The notes under the pieces were generated by a model that did not search any database, was not told the DNA's origin, and saw nothing but the letters and a program-made list of their open reading frames with translations. Positions 1 through 9,747 of a stretch of 34,873 nt of DNA are shown here, piece after piece. Every line of letters starts with the position of its first letter. Positions within the stretch are counted from its first letter, which is position 1. The translations under genes were made by a program, and so were the position numbers. The DNA is from Opitutia bacterium (GTDB taxonomy: Bacteria; Verrucomicrobiota; Verrucomicrobiia; Opitutales; Opitutaceae), in assembly GCA_947467625.1 (NCBI GenBank), contig CANIJN010000025.1, forward strand, positions 1 through 34,873, written 5' to 3'.

Positions 1-99
1 ACCATCGGGGTGATGTGCCGCGGTGAACTTGCGGCGATTCGGTCGCGGGCGGATTGGACCGAGGCGGAGATCATGCGCGTCGCGACGGGGAGCGTCTAA
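1..99 (+). CDS. Sugar ABC transporter ATP-binding protein, C-terminal end (partial)
   Basis: The first 33 codons read in frame 1 to a TAA at 97-99. The peptide contains VMCRGEL, then DWTEAEIMRVATG, which matches the C-terminal tail of the RbsA/MglA/XylG family of duplicated-ATPase subunits (typical ending: WTEEEIMRLATG). The protein would energise uptake of a monosaccharide by the permease that starts nine bases downstream. No nucleotide-binding motif is visible because the gene enters from the left edge. The assignment rests on the tail motif plus the adjacent RbsC-type permease. The sugar cannot be read from the sequence. Confidence 0.8.
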   Translation, partial: TIGVMCRGELAAIRSRADWTEAEIMRVATGSV

Positions 100-108
100 T
101 TTTCAACG

Positions 109-1068
109 ATGAAATCCACGCTCAAACACCTGCTCGCGAAAGGCGGGCCGTTCATCGGCCTCATTTTGGTGATCGTGCTGTTTTCCCAGCCCACGGAAAC
201 GCGTGAGTTCTTTCTGACCTATCACAATTTCAAGATCATCTTCACGCAGACGGTGATCGTCGCGATCGGGGCGATCGCGATGACGATGATCATTGTGAGC
301 GGCGGCATCGATCTTTCCGCGGGGTCGAGCATTGCGTTTACCAGCGTCGTTGGGGCATTGCTGATCCAACGCGAGTTCGGGACGATTCCGACTGTCATCC
401 TTGTTCTCCTCGCTGGTGCGATCATCGGACTCGTGAATGGGACGATGATTGCGGCGCTGCGGATGCCGCCGTTTATCGTCACGTTGGGCACGATGAGCAT
501 GATCCGTGGCGCGGGCAAATGGCGGGCGGACAACCAAACCGTTAATTACGAGGGCTCGCCGATCAACCAGTGGATGACCACGGCCGACCCTGCGGGCTAC
601 GCGCTGCCGCCGGGAGTGTGGGTGGCCATCGGGTTGGCGACGGTGACGGCGGTGGTGTTGAAGAACACGGTGTTTGGCCGCCATGTCTTCGCGTTAGGCT
701 CCAATGAAGCGACGGCGCGCCTGTGCGGCCTGCCGACGGTGCGCCTGAAGATCATGATCTACGCGCTCGCCGGAGGTTTCTTCGGTCTCGCCGGATTGTT
801 TCAACTTTCACGACTCAGGCAGGGCGATCCGACCGTCGCGGTCGGACTGGAACTCGACATTATCGCGGCCGTGATCATCGGCGGGGCGAGTCTCTCGGGT
901 GGCGTTGGTACGATTCTTGGCTCGATGATCGGCGCGCTGATTATGGCGGTGTTGCGCAACGGCTCTCAACAGATGGGTTGGCCGACGTATTTTCAGGAAA
1001 TTATTATTGGCCTCGTGATTATCGTCGCCGTGTTTCTCGACCGACTGCGGCAGGGAAAACAAACGTAG
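109..1068 (+). CDS. Sugar ABC transporter permease (RbsC family)
   Basis: This 319-residue inner-membrane protein is almost entirely hydrophobic helices and has the usual length of ribose/xylose/galactose-type permeases. Family motifs are intact: SGGIDLSAGS near residue 65, GRHVFALGSNEATARLCGL in the cytoplasmic loop near residue 190, and GGASLSGGVGT near residue 265. It would form the channel for a sugar delivered by a periplasmic binding protein and driven by the ATPase ending just upstream; the two are almost certainly co-transcribed. The ATG at 109 follows the upstream stop by nine bases. The substrate is not determinable. No substrate-binding protein gene follows, so it must lie outside the window. 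Confidence 0.9.
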   Translation: MKSTLKHLLAKGGPFIGLILVIVLFSQPTETREFFLTYHNFKIIFTQTVIVAIGAIAMTMIIVSGGIDLSAGSSIAFTSVVGALLIQREFGTIPTVILVLLAGAIIGLVNGTMIAALRMPPFIVTLGTMSMIRGAGKWRADNQTVNYEGSPINQWMTTADPAGYALPPGVWVAIGLATVTAVVLKNTVFGRHVFALGSNEATARLCGLPTVRLKIMIYALAGGFFGLAGLFQLSRLRQGDPTVAVGLELDIIAAVIIGGASLSGGVGTILGSMIGALIMAVLRNGSQQMGWPTYFQEIIIGLVIIVAVFLDRLRQGKQT

Positions 1069-1094
1069 TCGGGCGGGCGCAAAAGGCCCCCGGG

Positions 1095-2465
<1,371 letters not shown>

Positions 2466-2483
2466 AAGAACGAAATGAGGGGC

Positions 2484-5480
2484 TTAATTCGGTAGGGGCA
2501 CTTGGGCGGTGGTTTGCAGGTAGGCGATGAGGTGGCGGACTTGGTCGTCGGTTAAGGCGGTGAGGAGGCCTTCGGGCATCATACTTACGGGAAGTTGCTC
2601 CTGTTTGGCGATCTCCGAGCGATCAATGCGCGTCTCCTGATCGATCATTCTCACTGTCACCGCGCGTTCGGATTTCTCACTCAACATGCCGTTCAAGACG
2701 CGTCCGTCTTTTAGCGTCAACACGGTCATGAGGTTTTCGGCGGCGACGAAGGCGCTGGGGTCGGCGATATTTTCGATGAGATACCCAATATCGTGGCGGC
2801 CGCTGCCGGTGAGATCGGGGCCGAGCGTGTTGCCCTCGCCGTAGAGTTTGTGGCACGCGGCGCAGACGGCGTCGTAGATGACGCGGCCCTGACGGGCATC
2901 ACCGGTGCGAAGGAACGCGGGGGTGAGCTTCGCTTTGAGCGTGGTGATGAGTTGCTGCTTATCGGCGCTGGATTCGCGGACTTCGCCCCAGACCTCGGCG
3001 AGCTGCTGCGTGAGCGAGGCATCGTGGAAACTCCGGATTTGCCGAGCGAGGACCGGTGTGAGGTCGGTGTGCGGGATCACAATTTTTTCGACGGGGCGCT
3101 CCATTTGATTAAGGAGGATGCGAGCAAACGTCGGGCGCGCCACGAGGACGGCGAGGGCGGCGGGACGCTCGTGCGGAGAGAGGCCTTTGTAGCGGGCGAT
3201 GATGCGGTCGGCCGCGGCAGGATCGTCGAAAGAGGCGAGTCCCTGAATCGCGGCGACACTGAGCGCGGCGTTGCCGATCAGGGATTCGCAGACCTTGCGA
3301 AGGTCGGGAGACTTTGCCTCGATCAGGGTGCGCAGGGCGGCACGGCGACTCTCGGTATTGGCTTGGTTGTCGAGGGCGATGGCCTGCACTTCGGCCAGTG
3401 CCCGGCCGCTGGCAAAGAGGACTTCGAGATCGCGGAGTGATTGCGTCAGCGCGTCGTCCCGGAGTGCAGCGACGCGGGCGGCAAAGGCGTCCCACGCGGC
3501 GGGTTTCTTGGCCTTGCTCCAGCCGCGGAGGGAGGTACTCATGCCGCGGAGAATGTCGGCCGCGAGGCCATCGGACCGGAGAGAGAGGAGCGTATTGAGC
3601 GGTGCAGGGTCTTGGTCGATGTCCTCGGTGACGCGGCGCGCGATGAACTGGCGCACGAGCGGAATCCGACACGTTGATGCGAGGGCGACGAGTTGAGTGG
3701 GCGCGAGACCGCGGATACCTGACCAATACAGGAGCGGCAGATTGTGATCGGTGGCATCTTCGGCGTGCGTGAGCAGGAGTGCAGCGAGTTGGGCGCGGGC
3801 GTCGGGCGCGAGCGCAGGAAGCGTTGACGCGCGGGCGAGGCGGAGGAACGGGCTCGCGGTGTTCTGCGCGGTGGCAGGCGTGGAGGGCACGGCCCAGCGC
3901 TGGAGGTGTTCGTCCGGGCTCGTGCGCATCGCCGAGAGCAGGGGAGCGATGGGCGCGGGAGCGTCGGGTGCGAAGGCGGAGATTTGTTCCAGCGTCCAAT
4001 ACGCGGCCAGTTTTTTGGCTGGGGTGGGCGCGGTGGTGAACTGCTCGCGGAGAAGTGTGGTCAGAGCGGGCAGGCCGTTGTGTCGGCGGGCGCGTTCGCG
4101 GAGTTCCCAGCGCGCCATGCGCACGAGCCACTCGTTGTCGCTGGGCTGGAGGGCGACGAGTTGGGCGTCGGTGAGTCTCGTGAGATCGGTTTCCTGGGGA
4201 CGCGCGGGGTCGCCGTAGGTGATTTTGTAGATACGTCCGGAGGTGCGGTGAACGCCGTCGTTTTCGTGGCATTCTCCGATGTCGCTCCAATCGAGAATGT
4301 AGACGCCGCCATCGGGGCCGGCTTGAATTTCGATGGCTCGGAACCACGGATCATCCGTCCGCATGAAGTCGGGGGCGTGCTTGCCGACGTAGCCGCTGCC
4401 CCGGCGCTCGAGGCGGTCGATATTCACGCGGCGACCGTGGAGATTGGTTGTGAACACTTGGCCACGATACTCGGGCGGGAAGTTCGTGCCTTGGTAAATC
4501 ATCAGGCCGACGTGCGCGTGGCCACCGCCGACACGGGAGGAGGCGGGGGTGACGCCCAGCTTGCGCACGTCGGTCCAGACCTCGCCGCTATCCCAATGGT
4601 AATGGTCGGCGTGCTGGTCGATGAGTTCGTAAATGCGCGGGTAAGGGTCGTCGCCGTGCATCCGCTTGAAGTGCGCTCCTTGGATGCCGTGCCAGAGGTG
4701 GCCGATGACCGTGTTGATGAAGAACATTTCCCCGTGTTGATCCCAATCCATGCCCCACGGGTTCGTCGTGCCGTGACAGTAGGGCTCGTAGATTTTTTGG
4801 GCGGGATGATAGCGCCAGATACCGCCGGCGGTGGGTGAGCGTTGGTCGCGGGGAGTGCCGGGCACGTCCGCCCAACTCGTGCTGCTGATGCCGACGCGAC
4901 CGTAGAGCCAGCCGTCAGGCCCCCACTTGAGACCGTTGGCAAAGGTGTGGCGGCTGGCGGCCTGGGTGCTAAAACCGTCGATGAGGATCTGCGGTGGGCC
5001 GCTGGGTTTGTCGCCGTTGGTGGGAATGAACAGGAGATGCGGTGGACACATTGCGTAGACGCCCCCGAAGCCGCGCTCGATGCTGGTGAGCATTTGGAGA
5101 TCATCGGCGAATACCGTGCGTCGATCGAAACGCCCGTCGTTGTCGGTGTCCTCGAAGATGACGATGCGATCGCGGAGATTGAGGTCGAAGCGTTCCTTGT
5201 TGTCAGAGTAAGTGTAGTTCTCCGCGACCCAGAGACGACCACGCTCGTCCCAGCACATCGCGATGGGGTTCTGCACGTCGGGTTCGGCGGCGAAGAGCGT
5301 GGCTTTGAACCCGGGAGGCAGGTGCATCAATTTCACCAAGTCCGCTGGGGCGGTGAGGGGCGTGTCGGTGATGTGCTGATTATTGGTCGGAGCGGGGAAG
5401 GCGGCGTGAGTCGAGGAGAGCGGGCAAATCTGACCGAGACCGAGGACGAGAGCGGGGAGCCAACGAAAGCAAAGCGACAT
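2484..5480 (-). CDS. PVC-type secreted propeller/HEAT protein with C-terminal CxxCH cytochrome domain
   Basis: This is a protein of about 998 residues starting at the ATG complement of 5478-5480. That start gives a clean signal peptide (MSLCFRWLPALVLGLG to THA-AF); a 34-codon upstream extension is possible but reads as unlike a leader. The N-terminal third looks like a soluble dehydrogenase beta-propeller: LPPGFKATLFAAEPDVQNP, RGRLWVAENYTY, and EDTDNDGRFDRRTVFADDL with an acidic calcium-loop-like run. The middle is helical HEAT-type repeats. The C-terminal domain has one haem motif, C873-A-A-C876-H, followed by LYGEGNTLGPDLTGSG and SMMPEGLL, which may supply the distal methionine. Proteins of this architecture are common in Planctomycetota and Verrucomicrobiota and are thought to oxidise sugars or alcohols, but their substrates are mostly unproven. 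The sulfatase follows it. Confidence 0.88.
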   Translation of the reverse strand: MSLCFRWLPALVLGLGQICPLSSTHAAFPAPTNNQHITDTPLTAPADLVKLMHLPPGFKATLFAAEPDVQNPIAMCWDERGRLWVAENYTYSDNKERFDLNLRDRIVIFEDTDNDGRFDRRTVFADDLQMLTSIERGFGGVYAMCPPHLLFIPTNGDKPSGPPQILIDGFSTQAASRHTFANGLKWGPDGWLYGRVGISSTSWADVPGTPRDQRSPTAGGIWRYHPAQKIYEPYCHGTTNPWGMDWDQHGEMFFINTVIGHLWHGIQGAHFKRMHGDDPYPRIYELIDQHADHYHWDSGEVWTDVRKLGVTPASSRVGGGHAHVGLMIYQGTNFPPEYRGQVFTTNLHGRRVNIDRLERRGSGYVGKHAPDFMRTDDPWFRAIEIQAGPDGGVYILDWSDIGECHENDGVHRTSGRIYKITYGDPARPQETDLTRLTDAQLVALQPSDNEWLVRMARWELRERARRHNGLPALTTLLREQFTTAPTPAKKLAAYWTLEQISAFAPDAPAPIAPLLSAMRTSPDEHLQRWAVPSTPATAQNTASPFLRLARASTLPALAPDARAQLAALLLTHAEDATDHNLPLLYWSGIRGLAPTQLVALASTCRIPLVRQFIARRVTEDIDQDPAPLNTLLSLRSDGLAADILRGMSTSLRGWSKAKKPAAWDAFAARVAALRDDALTQSLRDLEVLFASGRALAEVQAIALDNQANTESRRAALRTLIEAKSPDLRKVCESLIGNAALSVAAIQGLASFDDPAAADRIIARYKGLSPHERPAALAVLVARPTFARILLNQMERPVEKIVIPHTDLTPVLARQIRSFHDASLTQQLAEVWGEVRESSADKQQLITTLKAKLTPAFLRTGDARQGRVIYDAVCAACHKLYGEGNTLGPDLTGSGRHDIGYLIENIADPSAFVAAENLMTVLTLKDGRVLNGMLSEKSERAVTVRMIDQETRIDRSEIAKQEQLPVSMMPEGLLTALTDDQVRHLIAYLQTTAQVPLPN

Positions 5481-5555
5481 GAAAACAAAGCTGACCAAGT
5501 CTCCGGCGAGGTGAAGCGGTAAGTTACTCGCGAAGCGCCCGCTCGCCCGCTTCAG

Positions 5556-5578
5556 CCTGGGCAAATCCGCCTGGGCAC
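5556..5578. repeat. Short direct repeat between divergent genes
   Basis: GCCTGGGCA occurs at 5556-5564 and again at 5570-5578, 14 bases apart start to start. It lies in the 247-base gap between the divergent PVC cytochrome gene (start 5480) and metK (start 5728). Same-side direct repeats at about one and a third helical turns could be a regulator site, but nothing else supports that. Confidence 0.3.
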
Positions 5579-5635
5579 GCATCTCATTTTAAATGACGAG
5601 AATCCCGATCGAGCGGTGAAATGTTTTGGCGGGGA

Positions 5636-5719
5636 ATGCGGAATTCTTATCGCATCAGGAAATCGGCATATGTTGATATTTAGACTTGCTCGCTGGCTGG
5701 ACGGCGTTTTTCTGGCCGT
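5636..5719 (+). promoter_or_regulatory. Structured metK leader (two short hairpins), possible cis-regulatory RNA
   Basis: Two hairpins can be drawn in the leader before metK. One pairs ATGCG (5636-5640) with CGCAT (5651-5655). The other pairs ACGGC (5701-5705) with GCCGT (5715-5719) and ends eight bases before the start codon. No good Shine-Dalgarno sequence is visible between the second hairpin and the ATG at 5728. SAM- or SAH-sensing RNAs are often found upstream of metK-ahcY pairs, but I could not match this stretch to the SAM-I, SAM-II or SAH consensus by eye. The call is speculative. Confidence 0.25.
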
Positions 5720-5727
5720 ACTCTACT

Positions 5728-6900
5728 ATGGCAAAATCATTCGTTTTCTCCTCCGAGTCCGTGGGTGAAGGACATCCTGACAAAGTCGCTGACTTGATCT
5801 CCGACAGCGTGCTCGACGCCTGCCTTGCGCAGGATCGCTCCAGCCGCGTCGCTTGCGAAACCATGGTTAAATCCAACATGGTCATTCTCGCTGGGGAGAT
5901 CACGACGAAAGCGAAGCTCAATTACGAGGCGGTCGTGCGCGCCGCCATTCGGGATATTGGCTATGTGAACAAGGATGACGTGTTTCATGCCGATCAGGTT
6001 TTCATCAATAACTATTTGACGAAGCAGTCTGAGGACATCGCCCAGGGCGTCGATGCGAAGAAAGCCAAGGGGAAGAAGACGGCCGAGCAGGGGGCGGGCG
6101 ATCAAGGGATTATGTTTGGTTACGCCTGCAATGAGACTCCCGAGCTGATGCCAACGCCGATCATGTTTGCGCACCGGCTGGGTCGCGAGCTGACGAAAAT
6201 TCGCAAATCTGGCATCGCGCCTTGGCTGCGCCCGGACGCCAAGTCACAGGTTTCGGTGCGCTATGAAAACGACAAACCCGTCGAGGTCGTCAATGTGGTG
6301 ATCTCCACGCAGCACACCGAAGACGTCGCGCATGCGACGATCGAAAAATATTTGATTGAGCATGTGGTCAAAAAGGTAATCCCAGCCGGGTTGCTCAACA
6401 AAAACACCGAGTATCTCATCAATCCAACTGGCCGGTTTGTGATCGGCGGTCCGCAGGGAGACTCGGGGCTCACCGGTCGTAAGATCATCGTTGATACTTA
6501 TGGTGGCTGGGGCCGCCATGGTGGCGGTGCGTTTTCTGGTAAGGATCCATCGAAGGTTGATCGCTCCGCCGCCTACATGGGCCGCTGGGTGGCCAAGAAT
6601 ATCGTCGCGGCGGGTTTCGCGACGCACGCCGAGATTCAATTTGCCTATGCGATCGGGCATCCCCAGCCGGTTTCGGTACGAGTCGAGACGTTTGGCACTG
6701 CGCCTAAAGGTGTTTCGGACGAGCAAATTACTGATGCGGTCCGCGCGGTTTTCAGTTTCAAACCGGCCGATATCGTGGCCGATCTCAATCTGCTCCGCCC
6801 CATTTATCGTCAGACGACGAACTACGGTCACTTCGGCAAGAAGGGTCTACCGTGGGAGCAAATCAATAAGGTCGCAGCCCTGAAAGCTGCGCTCAAGTAA
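5728..6900 (+). CDS. metK: S-adenosylmethionine synthetase
   Basis: This 390-residue enzyme makes S-adenosylmethionine from methionine and ATP, releasing phosphate and diphosphate. Signature motifs are intact: [20 protein letters not shown] near the N terminus, [32 protein letters not shown] and [19 protein letters not shown]. It ends in a normal C-terminal region ([17 protein letters not shown]). The ATG at 5728 ([11 protein letters not shown]) is preferred over an upstream in-frame ATG because homologues begin there and the extra residues are not conserved-looking. ahcY follows after 48 bases with no visible terminator between them, so the two probably share a transcript. That transcript would link synthesis of the methyl donor to recycling of its product. 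Confidence 0.97.
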   Translation: MAKSFVFSSESVGEGHPDKVADLISDSVLDACLAQDRSSRVACETMVKSNMVILAGEITTKAKLNYEAVVRAAIRDIGYVNKDDVFHADQVFINNYLTKQSEDIAQGVDAKKAKGKKTAEQGAGDQGIMFGYACNETPELMPTPIMFAHRLGRELTKIRKSGIAPWLRPDAKSQVSVRYENDKPVEVVNVVISTQHTEDVAHATIEKYLIEHVVKKVIPAGLLNKNTEYLINPTGRFVIGGPQGDSGLTGRKIIVDTYGGWGRHGGGAFSGKDPSKVDRSAAYMGRWVAKNIVAAGFATHAEIQFAYAIGHPQPVSVRVETFGTAPKGVSDEQITDAVRAVFSFKPADIVADLNLLRPIYRQTTNYGHFGKKGLPWEQINKVAALKAALK

Positions 6901-6948
6901 GGCGAAACGTCCGCTCTCCTCCGCATCCTCAATTTAAAGTTTTCCATC

Positions 6949-8385
6949 ATGGCCAAAGCCTCCAAACCTTCGCGCAAATCACCTGCGCCCGATTACCACG
7001 TCAAAGATATTACGCTAGCCGATTGGGGCCGCAAAGAGATCGCGGTCGCCGAGCATGAAATGCCCGGCCTCGTCTCGGTCCGCAAAAAATTCGGACCGAA
7101 GCAGCCGCTCGCGGGTGTGCGCATCACGGGCTCGTTGCACATGACGATTCAGACGGCGGTGCTGATCGAGACCCTCAAGGAACTCGGCGCCGATGTTCGC
7201 TGGGCTTCGTGTAATATTTTCTCCACCCAAGACCACGCTGCGGCTGCCATCGCGGCGACCGGCACGCCGGTCTTCGCTTGGAAGGGCGAGACGCTGGAAG
7301 AATACTGGGATCTGACCCTCAAGGCCATTTCGTTTCCGGGAAACAAAGGCCCGCAATTGGTGGTAGACGACGGCGGTGACGTGACGCTGCTCATCCACAA
7401 GGGCTGTGAATTGGAGGAGGGCAGCGATTGGGTGAACACCCCGTCGACGTCGCATGAAGAGCAAGTCATCAAGAACATCTTGAAGCGCGTGCATAAAGAG
7501 GATCCGAAGCGCTGGACCAACATCGCGAAGGAATGGCGCGGGGTTTCAGAGGAGACGACCACCGGCGTTCACCGCCTTTATCAGATGCTCGAGAAGGGCA
7601 AACTCCGCGTGCCCGCGATCAATGTGAATGACTCCGTCACCAAGTCGAAATTTGACAACCTTTACGGTTGCCGCGAATCGCTCGCGGATGGTCTGAAGCG
7701 CGCCACGGACGTCATGATTGCCGGTAAGGTCGCGTGTGTTTGCGGCTACGGTGATGTCGGTAAGGGTTCTGCGTTTTCCCTCAAAGGCTTTGGCGCCCGT
7801 GTTATTGTGACGGAGATCGATCCCATCAATGCGCTGCAGGCCGCCATGGAAGGTTTCGAGGTCAACACGATCGAGTCCACGTTTGGCAAGGCGGATATCT
7901 ATGTGACCACGACCGGTAACAAAGACATCATCACGCTCGAGCATATGCGGAAGATGAAGGATCAGGCGATCGTCTGTAACATCGGTCACTTCGATAATGA
8001 GATTCAAATCGACCGTCTGAATACGTCCGATGCGAAGCGCGTGAAGATCAAGCCGCAATACGACCTCTACACATTTCCGACTGGCAACAGCATCTACATG
8101 TTGGCCGAAGGCCGCTTGGTAAATCTCGGCTGCGCGACGGGCCATCCGTCGTTCGTGATGTCTGCCAGTTTTACGAACCAAACGCTGGCTCAGCTGGACC
8201 TGTGGAAAAACAAAGATGCCTATGCGATCGGCGTCTATCGTCTGCCGAAGCTTCTCGATGAAGAGGTGGCCCGGTTGCATCTCGATAAGATCGGTGCGAA
8301 ATTGACTAAGCTGACTAAAGATCAGGCGGCTTACCTCGGGGTGCCGGCCGGCGGGCCGTACAAGCCTGATCACTACCGCTACTAA
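6949..8385 (+). CDS. ahcY: Adenosylhomocysteinase (SAH hydrolase)
   Basis: This 478-residue cytosolic enzyme splits S-adenosylhomocysteine into adenosine and homocysteine, relieving product inhibition of methyltransferases. It has the substrate-domain motif [14 protein letters not shown], the Rossmann NAD-binding motif [29 protein letters not shown], and the C-terminal KPDHYRY that completes the NAD site of the neighbouring subunit. The length and the insertion around residues 160-200 ([20 protein letters not shown]) match the longer bacterial form. It lies directly behind metK and ends at a strong rho-independent terminator. Confidence 0.97.
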   Translation: MAKASKPSRKSPAPDYHVKDITLADWGRKEIAVAEHEMPGLVSVRKKFGPKQPLAGVRITGSLHMTIQTAVLIETLKELGADVRWASCNIFSTQDHAAAAIAATGTPVFAWKGETLEEYWDLTLKAISFPGNKGPQLVVDDGGDVTLLIHKGCELEEGSDWVNTPSTSHEEQVIKNILKRVHKEDPKRWTNIAKEWRGVSEETTTGVHRLYQMLEKGKLRVPAINVNDSVTKSKFDNLYGCRESLADGLKRATDVMIAGKVACVCGYGDVGKGSAFSLKGFGARVIVTEIDPINALQAAMEGFEVNTIESTFGKADIYVTTTGNKDIITLEHMRKMKDQAIVCNIGHFDNEIQIDRLNTSDAKRVKIKPQYDLYTFPTGNSIYMLAEGRLVNLGCATGHPSFVMSASFTNQTLAQLDLWKNKDAYAIGVYRLPKLLDEEVARLHLDKIGAKLTKLTKDQAAYLGVPAGGPYKPDHYRY

Positions 8386-8410
8386 TCGGTGGGAAAGATT
8401 TCCTCCAACC

Positions 8411-8443
8411 AAAACGCCGGCCTATCTGGGCCGGCGTTTTTTT
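8411..8443 (+). terminator. Rho-independent terminator after ahcY
   Basis: A perfect 12-bp stem (8411-8422 with 8429-8440) encloses the six-base loop TATCTG and runs into seven T residues (8437-8443). It begins 25 bases after the ahcY stop codon and closes the metK-ahcY unit. The four A residues on the left arm mean it could also work for minus-strand transcripts coming from the HTH/metallo-beta-lactamase gene, 275 bases away. Confidence 0.93.
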
Positions 8444-8717
8444 GTCACACGTCGACGTTAAGTCCCCGAGCAACGGACCGGAGCGACCTCAGCGGGAGGA
8501 GGTGCCTTTTTCGTCGTCACTCCGCATCGAAGCGAGGTCATACCCTCGGCGGGCTTGCTGTCGGACCGAGCTGGCTCCGGCCCTCGGCCCGACCTCTGTG
8601 ATTGGCTGTGAGTCGCCGGGCGCTGTGGGCACCCCCTCGACCGACCCCGATCAATGCGATTTATTCAGGGGGGGGGGCCATCAGAGGGCCAATGGGGCCG
8701 GTGGACCGAGCGGGAGG
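8444..8717. other. Gap without a convincing gene; hairpin and ten-G run
   Basis: This stretch separates the ahcY terminator from the end of the metallo-beta-lactamase gene. It contains an imperfect hairpin at 8560-8593 (GTCGG/CCGAC, then CCGAG/CTCGG, with one A-C mismatch) that lacks a T-run on either side. It also contains an uninterrupted run of ten G residues at 8668-8677. A plus-strand reading frame crosses the region, but it continues antisense through the metallo-beta-lactamase gene and has no recognisable motif, so I do not call it a gene. Confidence 0.6.
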
Positions 8718-9542
8718 CTAGCGGGCGAAGAAAGGGTTGTGCTGCTTTTCCTGACCGAGGGTCGTGACCGGCCCGTGCCCACAGGCGAGGACGGTGTCGC
8801 GGGGGAGCGTGAGAATTTTCTCACGGTTGTTGCGATACTGCTCGGCGAAGTGGGTGGCGCTGCCACCCATGGAACTGGCGAAAATCGAATCACCGACGAC
8901 GGCGAGCGGCCAACTCAAGCCGGTGACATAGAACGTCGTCATGCCGGGTGAATGACCCGACGTGAGCAGCGTCTTGATCGCGAGGGGTCCGAGGTGGAAG
9001 TGGGCGTTTTCCTTGAAGGTCTGCGCGCCGGGGAGCGGAGCGGGTTCCAGTTCGCTGGCCCAGACCTGCGCTTTCGTTTCGGCGGCAAAGCGAGTCAAGT
9101 CGGCGATATGATCGTCGTGGGTGTGCGTAATAAAAATGTAGTGAACGCTCAGGCGTTCAGCGCGGATGAGGTCGAGCATGGGCTCGCAGGTCGCGCCCGT
9201 GTCGAAGGCCGCGGCGACACGCGTGCGGCCGTCCCAGATCACATAGCTGTTAACGGTCATGTCCTCGTGGACCGTATTGAACGCGGCGAAGCCGGCGGGA
9301 AAAATAGGTTGTTGCGGATACCAACGCTTGTGGGCGAGCGCTTCGAGAGCGGCCGCGGACAGCTTGAGTGCGAAGGCGACGCGGCGGATCACGGCGTCGA
9401 GCGGTTGGCCCGCTTTCACGGCAGCCAAATCCTCGGCGGTGACTTCGGCGCGCTGGGCCAAGTCCGCGTCGGTAATTTGAAGGCCGCGCTGGGTCTTGTT
9501 GATCACGTCGTTGAAATTATCCTCTAGCGGAATTCGGGCCAT
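8718..9542 (-). CDS. MBL-fold metallo-hydrolase with N-terminal HTH-like domain
   Basis: This 274-residue protein starts at the ATG complement of 9540-9542; reading further upstream gives only low-complexity, basic sequence. Residues about 15-70 (KTQRGLQITDADLAQRAEVT, then the segment ending ALKLSAAALEALA) look like a Cro/CI-type helix-turn-helix. Residues about 90-274 form a metallo-beta-lactamase domain with a full glyoxalase II-like metal set: H140-T-H142-D-D144-H145, H197 in SGHSPG, D218 in GDSIF and H256 in CGHGP. Hydrolysis of a thioester or similar compound is likely, but the substrate is unknown. The fusion suggests either a regulatory enzyme or a helical bundle that merely resembles an HTH. 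It is transcribed divergently from the SDR gene. Confidence 0.85.
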   Translation of the reverse strand: MARIPLEDNFNDVINKTQRGLQITDADLAQRAEVTAEDLAAVKAGQPLDAVIRRVAFALKLSAAALEALAHKRWYPQQPIFPAGFAAFNTVHEDMTVNSYVIWDGRTRVAAAFDTGATCEPMLDLIRAERLSVHYIFITHTHDDHIADLTRFAAETKAQVWASELEPAPLPGAQTFKENAHFHLGPLAIKTLLTSGHSPGMTTFYVTGLSWPLAVVGDSIFASSMGGSATHFAEQYRNNREKILTLPRDTVLACGHGPVTTLGQEKQHNPFFAR

Positions 9543-9545
9543 GGT

Positions 9546-9560
9546 CCGAGTAAAGCTCGG
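9546..9560. promoter_or_regulatory. Palindrome beside the start of the HTH/MBL gene
   Basis: CCGAG-TAAAG-CTCGG is a perfect 5-bp inverted repeat with a five-base centre. It lies three bases upstream of the minus-strand start codon of the HTH/metallo-beta-lactamase gene. It could be an operator for that protein's own HTH or an mRNA hairpin that limits translation. It lies in the 205-base divergent gap shared with the SDR gene. Confidence 0.35.
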
Positions 9561-9747
9561 TGGACGCGCCCGCCGAGATAAAACTGCGCCGTGCGATGGC
9601 TCGTCGCCCGATTGATTTTTCCTCTCAGGTATCCCCACGGAATCCTGAAGCCCTGGTACTCTCGATGCTCGCCCGCGTGCGGCCCGCCAATCTGGGCAGG
9701 ATTTTCCGTTGCCAGAGTGCGACGCGCGCGGCTTCCTTCGCGCCTTT

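Noticed and set aside
3906-4838. 310-residue plus-strand open frame
   Set aside because: It is antisense to the PVC cytochrome gene, whose propeller motifs are clear in the other strand.
8442-8951. Plus-strand frame after ahcY
   Set aside because: It overlaps the terminator and the MBL gene in antisense, has no recognisable domain, and runs through the ten-G run.
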